From Gracilimonas sp017641085 (GTDB taxonomy: Bacteria; Bacteroidota; Rhodothermia; Balneolales; Balneolaceae), in NCBI RefSeq assembly GCF_046115515.1, contig NZ_CP175953.1: a stretch of 64,000 nt of DNA; one strand, given 5' to 3'. Each line of letters opens with the position of its first letter. Position 1 is the first letter of the stretch. The notes beneath the pieces were generated by a model, which saw only the letters and a list, made by a program, of their open reading frames with translations, was not told where the DNA came from and did no database searches. The position numbers were made by a program, and so were the translations under genes. Below, one piece after another: positions 1 through 8,982 of this stretch.

Positions 1-327
1 TGCGGTGAAGAACCCTATAAAATCTGGAAATGGTCAGGCCCGGGAGTCGATTTCAAAAAACGTATGCAGGGATTTATGACATGTATCCACTGCGGAAGTT
101 ATCTGAGAAAGATTCACAGCAGGGTATTTTATACATGTATTTTTGTAATGTCACTTTCTTATCTCATTATTTTTAGTATCCCGCTCTATCTCTCGTTTGA
201 ATCACAGCTCGGTCTTATCCTTTCAATTTTTGCTGTATTCGGCGGATTAATGGTAATCAGTTCGTTAATAGCTCTGTATTTACTGATAGCAAGAACCCGC
301 TTCGTTCAGGTAGTAGCAAAGGATTAA
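1..327 (+). CDS. Zinc-ribbon membrane protein, 5' end outside window
   Basis: The reading frame is open from base 1, so the gene begins outside the window and the first in-frame ATG (64) is probably internal. A cysteine is encoded by the first codon and a CIHCG motif lies about 27 residues later, which looks like the two knuckles of a small zinc ribbon. Two hydrophobic stretches follow, typical of a two-helix membrane anchor, and the protein ends in a short charged tail. I do not recognise the family. Only the C-terminal 108 residues are visible. Confidence 0.6.
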   Translation, partial: CGEEPYKIWKWSGPGVDFKKRMQGFMTCIHCGSYLRKIHSRVFYTCIFVMSLSYLIIFSIPLYLSFESQLGLILSIFAVFGGLMVISSLIALYLLIARTRFVQVVAKD

Positions 328-424
328 TAATTAGCCCTGCCTAGGTATATCGGCCTTCATCTAAAATTCATATACCGGGTTATTTTTAATAGTAACCAAT
401 CTTTTATATAGACAGGAGGTCGTC

Positions 425-1625
425 ATGAAAGTTTTAGTCGTAGGCGGTAATTTTGCCGGTTCAACAGCTGCACTTGAGATCAAACGGAAACTTGGAGATG
501 AAGTTGAGGTCACGCTGATTGATCGCAATCCCGATTTCCTGTATATCCCATCCCTGATCTGGGTACCAACCGGTCGCAGAGAAATTTCAGACATTTCAAT
601 TTCCAGAAAAGAAGTTTTGGAAAAAAGAGGGGTGAAATTTGTCCTGGATACCGCCACAAGAATTGATACAGAAGCAGAAGTGGTGTACACAGAACACGGA
701 GAAGTTCCCCTATGATCACCTGATTATAGCTACCGGACCAAAAGTTCGTTTCGATGCCGTACCCGGACTTAAAGAACATGGCTTGTACATCGGAACTCCA
801 ACGGGAGCCATGAAGACCCGCGAAAAGCTCGAAGAGTTCGTGAAGAATCCTGGCCCGATTGTAGTTGGGGCAACACAGGGAGCCGGTTGTATGGGAGCCG
901 CCTTTGAATTTCTATTCAACCTTGAAAAATGGTTGCGGGATAAGAAAATCAGAAAGAAAGTAGATCTGCACTGGATTACACCGGAGCCATTCCTTGGCCA
1001 TTTTGGTATTGACGGAATGCCGGGAGGCGAAACCATGCTGCGCAAGTTCATGGACATGTTTCATATTACCTATCATACTGAAGTTGGCGTCAAAGAGGTA
1101 TTTGAAGATGCCGTTGAACTAACGGACGGCACAAGAATTGAGTCTCGCTTTACCATGCTCATGCCTCCGTTTACCGGAGTTGACCTGATTGAAAAATCCC
1201 AAAGCCTGAATGCCGGCGAAAATGGATTCATCCCGACTTTACCTACTTACAGGCACGAAACCATTGAGAATGTATGGGCAGCCGGATTAGCTGTAAATGT
1301 TACTGCGCCTTTCCAGCCCGGTAAAATTCCATTTAGTGTACCTAAAACAGGATATCCGAGTGATGTGACCGGTAAAATAGTAGCTAACAATGTGGTGAAT
1401 GTGATCCGTGGTATCGATGAACAGGAAGAAAAGCCATGGGGCAAAATTGCCGGCTTATGCGTAATGGATGCAGGTGAGAAAGAAGTGCTGATTTTCAGTA
1501 ACACGCTGTTCAAACCACGCAAAATTGCCATCATGATTCCGAATGTCCTTTTCGATTTCACCAAAGTATTCCTGGAAAAATATTTCCTCTGGAAACTGCG
1601 GAACGGGTATTCATACCTGCCATGA
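425..1625 (+). pseudogene. Sulfide:quinone oxidoreductase-like flavoprotein, frameshifted
   Basis: Two overlapping frames together encode one FAD-dependent oxidoreductase of about 400 residues. The first starts at 425 behind a strong AGGAGGT site and carries the dinucleotide-binding motif VVGGNFAGSTAAL; it stops at 713-715. The second continues with the ATG-box-like LIIATGP, a GATQGAGCMGAAFEF segment with the cysteine typical of SQR-like enzymes, and the C-terminal region NVWAAGLAVNV...KTGYPSDVTGK that closes the FAD site. Such proteins oxidise sulfide or a related donor and reduce membrane quinone. The break sits at a run of four C (707-710). Dropping one C gives a smooth GEVPYDHLIIATGP. It may be a sequence error, a real pseudogene, or less likely a +1 slip. 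Exact substrate is not established. Confidence 0.75.
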
Positions 1626-1633
1626 TGTTGTCC

Positions 1634-1729
1634 ACTTCACCGATCGCTAATCGGTCTATCGATCATTCATAAATCTAATGAATTGCGATTAACGATCGAC
1701 CGAATGATCGATTTTCGAAGTGATTTGAA
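1634..1729. repeat. Quasi-repetitive CGATC-rich hairpin
   Basis: CGATCGCTAATCG (from 1641) pairs with CGATTAACGATCG (from 1686) with one mismatch, while TCGATCATTC pairs with GAATGATCGA further out, and CACTTC/GAAGTG close the ends. The pairings compete with each other. It lies between the convergent SQR-like and terC genes and may work as a two-way terminator, although it has no clear T tract. Confidence 0.5.
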
Positions 1730-1730
1730 T

Positions 1731-2675
1731 TTATTCTTCTTCCGGGGCCTTAGGCATTTCCTTGTCTTCTTTGGGGAAAAATATGGAAGCGGAAATAGAA
1801 GCGATCAGAGCAAAACCAACAAAACCTAATGCCCAGGGAGTGGGAACGTGGTAGAATTCGGCGATCAGCATTTTTATTCCTACAAAAGATAGGATGGCTG
1901 CCAACCCGTAGTGCAGGTAATGGAAAAGCTTCATCAAGCCGTTTAAGGCAAAATAAAGAGCGCGCAAGCCTAAAATGGCAAAGGCATTGGAACTGTACAC
2001 TAAAAACTCATCGGTGGTTATGGCGAGGATGGCCGGGATGGAGTCGATGGCGAAAACCACATCGGTGGTTTCGATCACAATAAGCACAACGAAAAGCGGG
2101 GTAGCCATCAGTTTGCCATCAACGCGGGTGAGGAAATGAGGGCCATCAAATTTATTGGTAACGGGAATAAATTTGCGGGTTAGTTTTAACAATGGATTGC
2201 GCTCGGGATGCACTTCCTTCTCCATCTCAAATGCCATTTTGATTCCGGTGTACACTAGGAAAGCCCCGAAAATATAGACGATCCACTCAAAGCGTTCGAT
2301 AAGAGCTACACCTAAAAAGATGAACAGAAAGCGAAGCACGAGTGCCCCGAAAATCCCCCAAAAAAGTACTTTATGCTGGTATTTAGCAGGCACGCCGAAA
2401 TAGGAGAACACAAGGATAAACACGAATATGTTATCCACGCTGAGGGATTTTTCAATCAGGTAGCCGGTGAAGTAGTCGAGGGAGCTGGCCGGATCCATGT
2501 AGAAGTAAATCCCAACTCCGATAACACACGCCAGGAAAATCCAGACTCCCGTCCAGATCAGTGATTCCTTAATGGTGATCTCATGTTCATTGCGATTGAA
2601 GACCATCAGGTCCACAATCAGCATGGCTACAATAAAAATATTGAAAATGATCCAGAGCGTTAAGCTGTGTTCCAT
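1731..2675 (-). CDS. terC: TerC/Alx-family integral membrane protein
   Basis: This 314-residue polytopic protein belongs to the TerC family, whose members are linked to tellurite resistance and, for Alx and related proteins, to manganese export. Family hallmarks are DNIFVFILVFSYFGVP near residue 80 and ETTDVVFAIDSIPAI near residue 200, where membrane-embedded acidic residues probably bind metal. About eight hydrophobic segments are seen, and the C-terminus is short and charged. The start codon overlaps the stop of oxyR by one base (TAATG), so the two are almost certainly translationally coupled in one operon. That suggests a peroxide-linked metal homeostasis role. No yybP-ykoY-like leader is possible here because the gene is internal to the operon. 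Confidence 0.88.
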   Translation of the reverse strand: MEHSLTLWIIFNIFIVAMLIVDLMVFNRNEHEITIKESLIWTGVWIFLACVIGVGIYFYMDPASSLDYFTGYLIEKSLSVDNIFVFILVFSYFGVPAKYQHKVLFWGIFGALVLRFLFIFLGVALIERFEWIVYIFGAFLVYTGIKMAFEMEKEVHPERNPLLKLTRKFIPVTNKFDGPHFLTRVDGKLMATPLFVVLIVIETTDVVFAIDSIPAILAITTDEFLVYSSNAFAILGLRALYFALNGLMKLFHYLHYGLAAILSFVGIKMLIAEFYHVPTPWALGFVGFALIASISASIFFPKEDKEMPKAPEEE

Positions 2676-3607
2676 TATTCAATAACCATCGCTTCTTCCT
2701 GAGATTCGAGTTCTTCGGGGATGGATTGCTTGATAAGGTCAGCAAAAGCTTCGATCAGGTTCTTCTTTAAAAACTCGCGGCTGTACACCAATCTTATTTT
2801 TCGGGAAGGGATTGGGTCTTCAAATTGCTTAACCACCCCGTTCGCACACTTTGTGTCGTAATCATTCATGGCGAGGTAGGGCATCAGGGTAATTCCAAAG
2901 TTTTGTTCTACCAGTCGCTTGAGTGTTTCAAGGTTGCCGCTTTCAAAAATGATGGGTGCTTTATTCAGCTTCTCGTTGTTCTGCTTGCAAATTTTGATGG
3001 TCTGATCCCGGAAGCAATGTCCTTCGTTTAGTAACCAAAGATCTTCTTTGTACAGGTCATCAATGCATAGCTTGTCTTTTTTGGCCAGTTCATGATCCAC
3101 ACTTACATAACCCAGAAAAGGCTCCAGAAACAAGTCTTTCTCATACATATGCTTATCGGTAGGCGTGGCTATGATGCCTACATCAAAATAGTCTTCATTG
3201 AGGCCCTTCAGGACTTCGGCGGTCAACGCTTCTTCAAAGATAAGTTCAACTTCAGGATAGGTATCCACAAAAGACTTCAGGAAAAGAGGAACCAGGTAGG
3301 GAGCTATGGTTGGGATAATACCTACCCGAAATGTGCCTTTCAGGTTATCGCCCTGAACGGCAACCATATCTTCAATATGTTTGGCACCGCTTAAGATCAG
3401 CTTGGCCTGCTCAATAATTTCTTCCCCCATTGCGGTAGGAACTACCGGTGTTTTTGAGCGGTCAAAAATAAGTACGCCCAATTCATCCTCCAGCTTTTGA
3501 ATTTGCATGCTGAGAGTAGGCTGGGTGATATAGATTTTTTGAGCTGCAGTGGCAAAGTGCCGGTGTTTGTCAACAGCAACGATGTATGAGAGCTGGGTTA
3601 AGGTCAT
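2675..3607 (-). CDS. oxyR: LysR-family peroxide sensor OxyR
   Basis: This 310-residue LysR-type regulator has an N-terminal winged helix (FATAAQKIYITQPTLSMQIQKLE, residues about 18-40) and a two-lobed effector domain. The key feature is GHC-FRDQ-TIKIC: Cys198 and Cys207 match in position and spacing the redox pair Cys199/Cys208 of E. coli OxyR, which forms a disulfide when hydrogen peroxide is present. This makes OxyR a firmer call than a generic LysR protein. It is the first gene of an operon with terC and is divergent from acyP, so the 94-base gap probably holds promoters and the OxyR operator. Confidence 0.9.
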   Translation of the reverse strand: MTLTQLSYIVAVDKHRHFATAAQKIYITQPTLSMQIQKLEDELGVLIFDRSKTPVVPTAMGEEIIEQAKLILSGAKHIEDMVAVQGDNLKGTFRVGIIPTIAPYLVPLFLKSFVDTYPEVELIFEEALTAEVLKGLNEDYFDVGIIATPTDKHMYEKDLFLEPFLGYVSVDHELAKKDKLCIDDLYKEDLWLLNEGHCFRDQTIKICKQNNEKLNKAPIIFESGNLETLKRLVEQNFGITLMPYLAMNDYDTKCANGVVKQFEDPIPSRKIRLVYSREFLKKNLIEAFADLIKQSIPEELESQEEAMVIE

Positions 3608-3701
3608 ATTCTTTGTATAATAATTGAACTCTAAGGTAAAGAAACCTTTTTATAATATTAGCAGACCTAAAATAGAACATTAAATACAAAAAGGTAGATT
3701 T

Positions 3702-3971
3702 GTGAAGAAACATATTTTCTTATCCGGGCGTGTTCAGGGGGTAGGCTTTCGGCATTTCACAAAAACCAAAGCCCGTTCGATTGGGGTAAAAGGCTGGGTC
3801 AGGAACCTTCCGGACGGTCGCGTCGAAGCCGTGTTCGAAGGAGATGAGAAGCTTGTAGATCAGCTCATCGAGAAGTGCAAAAAAGGCCCGCGCTCAGCGT
3901 ATGTGCAAAGCATTGATGTAGAAGAGGAGAAAAGTGATGAATCATATACATCTTTTGACGTGAAGTTTTAA
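3702..3971 (+). CDS. acyP: Acylphosphatase
   Basis: This is an 89-residue enzyme that hydrolyses acyl phosphates such as 1,3-bisphosphoglycerate and carbamoyl phosphate in the cytoplasm. The signature GRVQGVGFR carries the catalytic Arg17, and GWVRNLPDGRVEA carries catalytic Asn35; both are intact and the length is normal. Translation starts at GTG 3702, about six bases after an AAGGTAG ribosome site, and no ATG is available nearby. It is divergent from oxyR and lies just before dnaE in the same direction. Confidence 0.92.
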   Translation: MKKHIFLSGRVQGVGFRHFTKTKARSIGVKGWVRNLPDGRVEAVFEGDEKLVDQLIEKCKKGPRSAYVQSIDVEEEKSDESYTSFDVKF

Positions 3972-4066
3972 AAAATTGTGGAAAATCCGTTGGCAACTTG
4001 GTCGGTTTTGCTCAGGCAAGAATTGTATATTCATCCTGAAGTTTTACCCGAAGCTAATGCACGTAT

Positions 4067-7000
4067 ATGTATCTGATATTTGATACCGAGACCACCGGTT
4101 TACCGAACGACTTTTCTGCTCCCATCACCGATTTGGATAACTGGCCCCGGTTGGTTCAGCTTGCTTGGCAACTTCACGATCACACCGGAAAGCTTATCAA
4201 CAGTGGAAACTATATCGTGAAGCCGGAAGGGTTTACCATTCCTTTCAACTCAGAAAAAATTCACGGCATCTCCACCGAGCGGGCAAATGAAGAAGGGGTG
4301 GATCTGGAGTTTGTGCTGAAAGAGTTTTCGAAGGATATCAACAAAGCGCATTTTCTGATCGGGCATAATGTCAGTTTTGATGAGAAGATTATGGGGGCGG
4401 AATACCTTCGGAAGAAAATTCCATCTGCCATTATCGACAAGCCCAAGATTGATACCAAAGATGACGGTACGGATGTAGCTAAAATCGAGGGTGGACGCGG
4501 TGGTAATTACAAATGGCCGTCGTTGGGGGAATTGCATCATGCTTTATTTGATAAAGGCTTTGAAGATGCCCACGATGCCGCCGCCGATGTAGAGGCTACC
4601 GCCCGTTGTTTCCTGGAAATGGTCAGAATTGGGGCGACCAAGGTCAATTTCCCGATGGATGCGAAGCTGTATGAGTCGTCCCAGAGTTATATAAAACGGG
4701 AAGAATATATTGATCTCGTTTCCCCGTCCCGCTTCAAGACCAAGCAAACCGACGAAGAAAAAGCGGCTCAAAAAAAAAGTGGAGATCAAGACGGAGTTGA
4801 TGCTGAGCTAATTGAGAAGGCGACTTTTACCCATCTTCACAATCACTCCAAGTTTTCGGTACTTCAGGCAACAGCCGGAATTAAAGAATTAGTAGCCAAA
4901 GCTAAGGATGAGGGGATGTCGGCAGTTGGACTGGCCGACCTTGGAAATATGTACGGTGCTTTTGCCTTTGCGGCAGCGGCCCATGCTGCGGATATCAAAC
5001 CAATTATTGGTTGTGAGTTTTATGTGGTTGAGGATCGGCTTCAGAAGAAATTCACCCGCGATAATAAAGACCGGCGCTATCAAATCCCGATGTTTGCCAA
5101 GAACATGAACGGGTATAAAAATCTTTCCAAATTAAGCTCCATTGGTTTTACGGAAGGGTATTACTACAAATATCCCCGGATTGATAAAGAGGCAATTGCC
5201 AAGTATGCGGAAGATATCATCTGCCTGAGTGGAGGAGTGCGGGGCTGGCTGGCCGACCTGATTCTTAACAAAGGGGAAGAGTTTGCCGAGGAAGAATTGC
5301 AGTGGTGGATGGATACCTTCGGGGATGATTTTTACCTGGAAGTTTTGAATCACGGTCTGGAAGAAGAAAAACGGGTGAATGAGGTCTTTAAATCTTATTC
5401 TGAAAAGTATGGGGTGAAGCTGGTTGCCACGAACAACGTGTTTTACCTGGAAGAAGAAGACGCCAAAGCCCACGATGCCCTGATTTGTATTGATGATGGC
5501 GAACTGATGAGCACACCCAAAGGGAGAGGCCGTGGTTACCGTTATGGATTCCCGAATGATGAGTTCTACTTCAAGACGCAGGATCAGATGAAGGAGCTCT
5601 TTGTGGACATGCCTTCCGCCATCGAGAGCACTCAGGATATTGTTGATAAAATTGAGCCTATTAAGCTGGAGCGGGATGTGATTCTGCCCAACTTTGAGCT
5701 TCCCGAAGGTTTTGATACCGAAGATGCCTACCTGCGCCACCTGACGTATGAAGGAGCCAAGCCACGCTACGAGGAAATGACCGATGAGGTGGAGGAACGT
5801 ATTGAACTGGAGCTCGGCATTATTCAGGAAATGGGCTTCGCCGGGTACTTCCTGATTGTACAGGATTTTATTGCTGCTGCTCGCGATATGGGCGTTTACG
5901 TAGGTCCGGGAAGGGGTTCTGCCGCGGGTTCGGTAGTAGCCTATTGCACCGGGATTACCAATATCGATCCACTGGAGTATGATCTGCTTTTTGAGCGTTT
6001 CCTGAACCCGGAACGTGTGTCTATGCCCGATATCGATATTGACTTTGATGATGACGGGCGACAACGGGTTATCGAATATGTGGTGAATAAATACGGCAAA
6101 GATCAGGTGGCGCATATCATCACTTTTGGGTCGATGGCAGCCCGTTCTTCGGTTCGGGATGTTGCCCGGGTGCTCGACCTTCCGCTGGCCGATGCTGACC
6201 GTATCGCTAAACTGGTGCCGGAACGACCCGGAACTTCACTTGATGATGCTTTTGCTGAGGTAAAAGAACTACGCGACATTAGAGATGGAGAAGGACTGGA
6301 AGCGGAAACCTTGAGAATGGCTTACGTTTTGGAGGGGTCGGTACGGAATACGGGGATTCATGCTGCCGGTGTTATCATTGCCCCCGATAAACTCACCGAA
6401 TACATTCCGGTCAGTACGGCCAAAGATGCAGATCTCTATGTAACGCAGTTTGACGGCAGTGTAATCGAAAATGCCGGTATGCTAAAGATGGACTTTTTAG
6501 GGCTGAAAACCCTGTCTATTCTGAAAACAGCCATCGGTTATGTGAAAGAGAATTTCGGCAAGGAATACAACCTGGATGACATTCCGCTGGATGATGAAGC
6601 CACCTACAAAGTCTTTCAGCAGGGCGGAACGGCCGGGATTTTCCAGTTTGAGAGTGACGGGATGCGCAAGCACCTCAAAAACCTGAAGCCGACCAGCATC
6701 AACGACTTGATTGCCATGAACGCCTTGTACCGACCGGGTCCTATGCAGTTCATTCCGGATTACATTGAGCGTAAGCACGGACGGGAGAAAGTAGAATACG
6801 ATCACGAGGATTTAATCGAGCTGCTGGAACCAACCTATGGGATTATGATCTACCAGGAGCAGATCATGAAGGTAGCACAGCGAATGGGCGGCTACTCACT
6901 TGGTGAAGCGGATGTACTCCGCCGAATCATGGGTAAGAAGAAGCCGGAACTCCTTCCGCCTGAGGAAGAGAAGTTTGTTAAGCAGGCGGTTGAGAAAGGA

Positions 7001-8281
7001 TATGATGAGAAAACCGCCAAACAGGTTTTCGACAAGATGGCCATGTTTGCGGGCTACGGATTTAACAAATCTCACTCTGCGGCTTACTCGGTAGTGGCTT
7101 ATCACACCATGTATTTCAAAGCCAATTATCCGGCTGAGTACATGGCTGCGGTGATGACACACAATATGAGTAACATCGATAAGGTGTCGGCTTTTATTGA
7201 AGAGTGCCAGCGCATGAACATCCCCGTTGATCCTCCGAACATCAACACGGCGTGGGGTAAATTTCGTCCGAAAGAGGGACGGGTACAATACGGGATGTCG
7301 GCTATCAAAGGAGTGGGATCTTCAGCCATACAGCATATTGTGGAAGAGCGGGAAGAGAACGGGGATTATACCTCCATTTTTGATTTTGCTACCCGGGTTG
7401 ACCTCAAAGTCTGCAACCGGAAAACGCTGGAAAGTTTAATCATAGCCGGTGCTTTCGATACGCTGAATCCCAACCGGGCACAGTTACATCACTCGCTGGA
7501 GGACATTCTGGCTTATGCCGTGCGCAAGCAAGAGGAAATTCGCCTGAACCAGGGGAACTTGTTTGGCGGAGAAAGCGGAAGCGCAGCTTTACAGGAGCCG
7601 AAACTGCAGGAGGTTCACCCATGGACTCAAATTGAACGCCTCAATAAGGAGCGTGATCTGATCGGGTTTTACCTGAGTGGACATCCCTTAAGCCGATTCA
7701 AAGAAGAAATTCGATTGTTCGGAAAACAGAACCTCAGTGATGAAGTTTTTGGTCAGATGAATGACCGGCAGGAAATCCGGTTCATCGCTATTATTACCGG
7801 TGTAAAAAGGGTGACTGATAAAAAAGGTCGTCCGTTTGCCTTCCTTCAGGTTGAAGACCTGAACAATTCCACCGAAGTCATCGCTTTTAGTTCAACCTAT
7901 GATAAGTACATGGGGCTTCTTCAAACCGATAATGTGTTGTTTATCGATGGAACCGTGGATACGCGAAGCGGTCAGCCCAAAGTAATAGCGAATTCGTTTG
8001 AACGGGTTGAAAATCTGCGTGAGAAATTTCAGGAACAGCTGAATCTGAGGATCAGCCTGAAAACATCGGACTTGCAGAAAGACCATCTCAAGCAGATCGA
8101 AACTCTGTTTTCCATTAATAAGGGAAGCACCCAGGTTAAACTGGCCGTTTACAGTGAAGAGGCGAATGCGCCGATCAAAATGAACGTCCGGAATTTTGTG
8201 GTGGAACCGAATGATGACTTATTGCGGGGTTTACGCGATGTGTTGGGAGAAGAAGCGGTGCAGCTGGTGCATGGGAGTTAA
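4067..8281 (+). CDS. dnaE: DNA polymerase III alpha subunit with fused DEDDh proofreading exonuclease
   Basis: This 1404-residue protein is the replicative polymerase. Residues 1 to about 200 form a DnaQ/epsilon-like 3'-5' exonuclease: FDTETTG supplies Asp6 and Glu8, GHNVSFD the third acid, and HDAAADVEAT the final His and Asp of the DEDDh set. A linker leads to the PHP domain, which begins near residue 253 with THLHNHSKFSVL. The palm has GPGRGSAAGS (about 614) and the catalytic PDIDIDFDD (about 653). A C-terminal OB fold lies near 1240-1320. From memory, this exonuclease-PHP-polymerase order is seen in DnaE of Bacteroidota relatives. Proofreading is therefore probably in cis. No frame damage is seen over 4.2 kb. 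Confidence 0.95.
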   Translation: MYLIFDTETTGLPNDFSAPITDLDNWPRLVQLAWQLHDHTGKLINSGNYIVKPEGFTIPFNSEKIHGISTERANEEGVDLEFVLKEFSKDINKAHFLIGHNVSFDEKIMGAEYLRKKIPSAIIDKPKIDTKDDGTDVAKIEGGRGGNYKWPSLGELHHALFDKGFEDAHDAAADVEATARCFLEMVRIGATKVNFPMDAKLYESSQSYIKREEYIDLVSPSRFKTKQTDEEKAAQKKSGDQDGVDAELIEKATFTHLHNHSKFSVLQATAGIKELVAKAKDEGMSAVGLADLGNMYGAFAFAAAAHAADIKPIIGCEFYVVEDRLQKKFTRDNKDRRYQIPMFAKNMNGYKNLSKLSSIGFTEGYYYKYPRIDKEAIAKYAEDIICLSGGVRGWLADLILNKGEEFAEEELQWWMDTFGDDFYLEVLNHGLEEEKRVNEVFKSYSEKYGVKLVATNNVFYLEEEDAKAHDALICIDDGELMSTPKGRGRGYRYGFPNDEFYFKTQDQMKELFVDMPSAIESTQDIVDKIEPIKLERDVILPNFELPEGFDTEDAYLRHLTYEGAKPRYEEMTDEVEERIELELGIIQEMGFAGYFLIVQDFIAAARDMGVYVGPGRGSAAGSVVAYCTGITNIDPLEYDLLFERFLNPERVSMPDIDIDFDDDGRQRVIEYVVNKYGKDQVAHIITFGSMAARSSVRDVARVLDLPLADADRIAKLVPERPGTSLDDAFAEVKELRDIRDGEGLEAETLRMAYVLEGSVRNTGIHAAGVIIAPDKLTEYIPVSTAKDADLYVTQFDGSVIENAGMLKMDFLGLKTLSILKTAIGYVKENFGKEYNLDDIPLDDEATYKVFQQGGTAGIFQFESDGMRKHLKNLKPTSINDLIAMNALYRPGPMQFIPDYIERKHGREKVEYDHEDLIELLEPTYGIMIYQEQIMKVAQRMGGYSLGEADVLRRIMGKKKPELLPPEEEKFVKQAVEKGYDEKTAKQVFDKMAMFAGYGFNKSHSAAYSVVAYHTMYFKANYPAEYMAAVMTHNMSNIDKVSAFIEECQRMNIPVDPPNINTAWGKFRPKEGRVQYGMSAIKGVGSSAIQHIVEEREENGDYTSIFDFATRVDLKVCNRKTLESLIIAGAFDTLNPNRAQLHHSLEDILAYAVRKQEEIRLNQGNLFGGESGSAALQEPKLQEVHPWTQIERLNKERDLIGFYLSGHPLSRFKEEIRLFGKQNLSDEVFGQMNDRQEIRFIAIITGVKRVTDKKGRPFAFLQVEDLNNSTEVIAFSSTYDKYMGLLQTDNVLFIDGTVDTRSGQPKVIANSFERVENLREKFQEQLNLRISLKTSDLQKDHLKQIETLFSINKGSTQVKLAVYSEEANAPIKMNVRNFVVEPNDDLLRGLRDVLGEEAVQLVHGS

Positions 8282-8469
8282 GGTGGTTAAGCACCAAGCT
8301 CCAAATTCCAATGACCAATATGTACTCAGCAACTCGTAACTCAAATCCTCACCCTCCAACTCATAAACCCCCGCTATTGCCCCAATAATTTAAAAGAATG
8401 TGTAATGTTGAATGAATTATTCCGATATTTGTTCAGAATTGATGAACACTCAATAAAGAAATAAAAGAT

Positions 8470-8796
8470 ATGTCAAAACCAATCGAGTTAACCGACTCCA
8501 ATTTTGATGATGAAGTACTGAATTCAGACAAACCTGTATTAGTTGATTTTTGGGCTGAATGGTGTGGACCTTGCCGAATGATAGGTCCGATTGTTGAAGA
8601 ATTGGCCGGTGAATACGAAGGAAAAGCAAAAATTGGAAAAGTAGATGTGGATAGCAATCCGGAAGTATCCGTAAAATATGGTATCCGTAGCATCCCTTCT
8701 CTCCTGATTTTCAAGAATGGTGAAGTAGTAGACCAAATTGTTGGAGCTGTTCCAAAATCACAGCTTAGCAAACAGCTTGAAGCTCAGGTAGCTTAA
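8470..8796 (+). CDS. trxA: Thioredoxin
   Basis: This 108-residue protein is a standard cytoplasmic thioredoxin. The redox site WCGPC has its cysteines at 32 and 35, and the cis-proline loop is in SIPSLLIF. The length and single-domain form match TrxA. It stands alone between dnaE and the RND efflux operon and is closed by a strong terminator. It would serve ribonucleotide reductase and peroxide-detoxifying enzymes, which fits the OxyR gene upstream. Confidence 0.95.
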   Translation: MSKPIELTDSNFDDEVLNSDKPVLVDFWAEWCGPCRMIGPIVEELAGEYEGKAKIGKVDVDSNPEVSVKYGIRSIPSLLIFKNGEVVDQIVGAVPKSQLSKQLEAQVA

Positions 8797-8817
8797 TTAA
8801 GCACTTTTTATAAATAT

Positions 8818-8853
8818 AAAAGCGATGTGGGATATTCCTGCATCGCTTTTTTT
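8818..8853 (+). terminator. Rho-independent terminator after trxA
   Basis: AAAAGCGATG and CATCGCTTTT form a 10-bp stem around a 13-base loop, and the T run continues after the stem. It follows the trxA stop by about 20 bases. Confidence 0.85.
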
Positions 8854-8982
8854 GGTACAGTAATCAGCTATTCATGCTCTGAATTACAAACAATCTTTTA
8901 CAAGGCTTTTCATGATTTAAGAATGCTGGAACCTGCACAAAGGTTACCTTTAGCAACACTTTCGAATTCTTAAACAGTATAA

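Noticed and set aside
701..716. Programmed +1 frameshift like that of prfB in the SQR-like gene
   Set aside because: There is no internal Shine-Dalgarno-like stimulator just upstream of the stop, and SQR-like genes are not known for recoding. A homopolymer change is simpler, so it is kept only as an alternative.
5132..6115. A 327-codon open frame antisense to dnaE
   Set aside because: It lies fully inside the polymerase gene, has no start signal or family resemblance, and mirrors the codon pattern of the sense frame.
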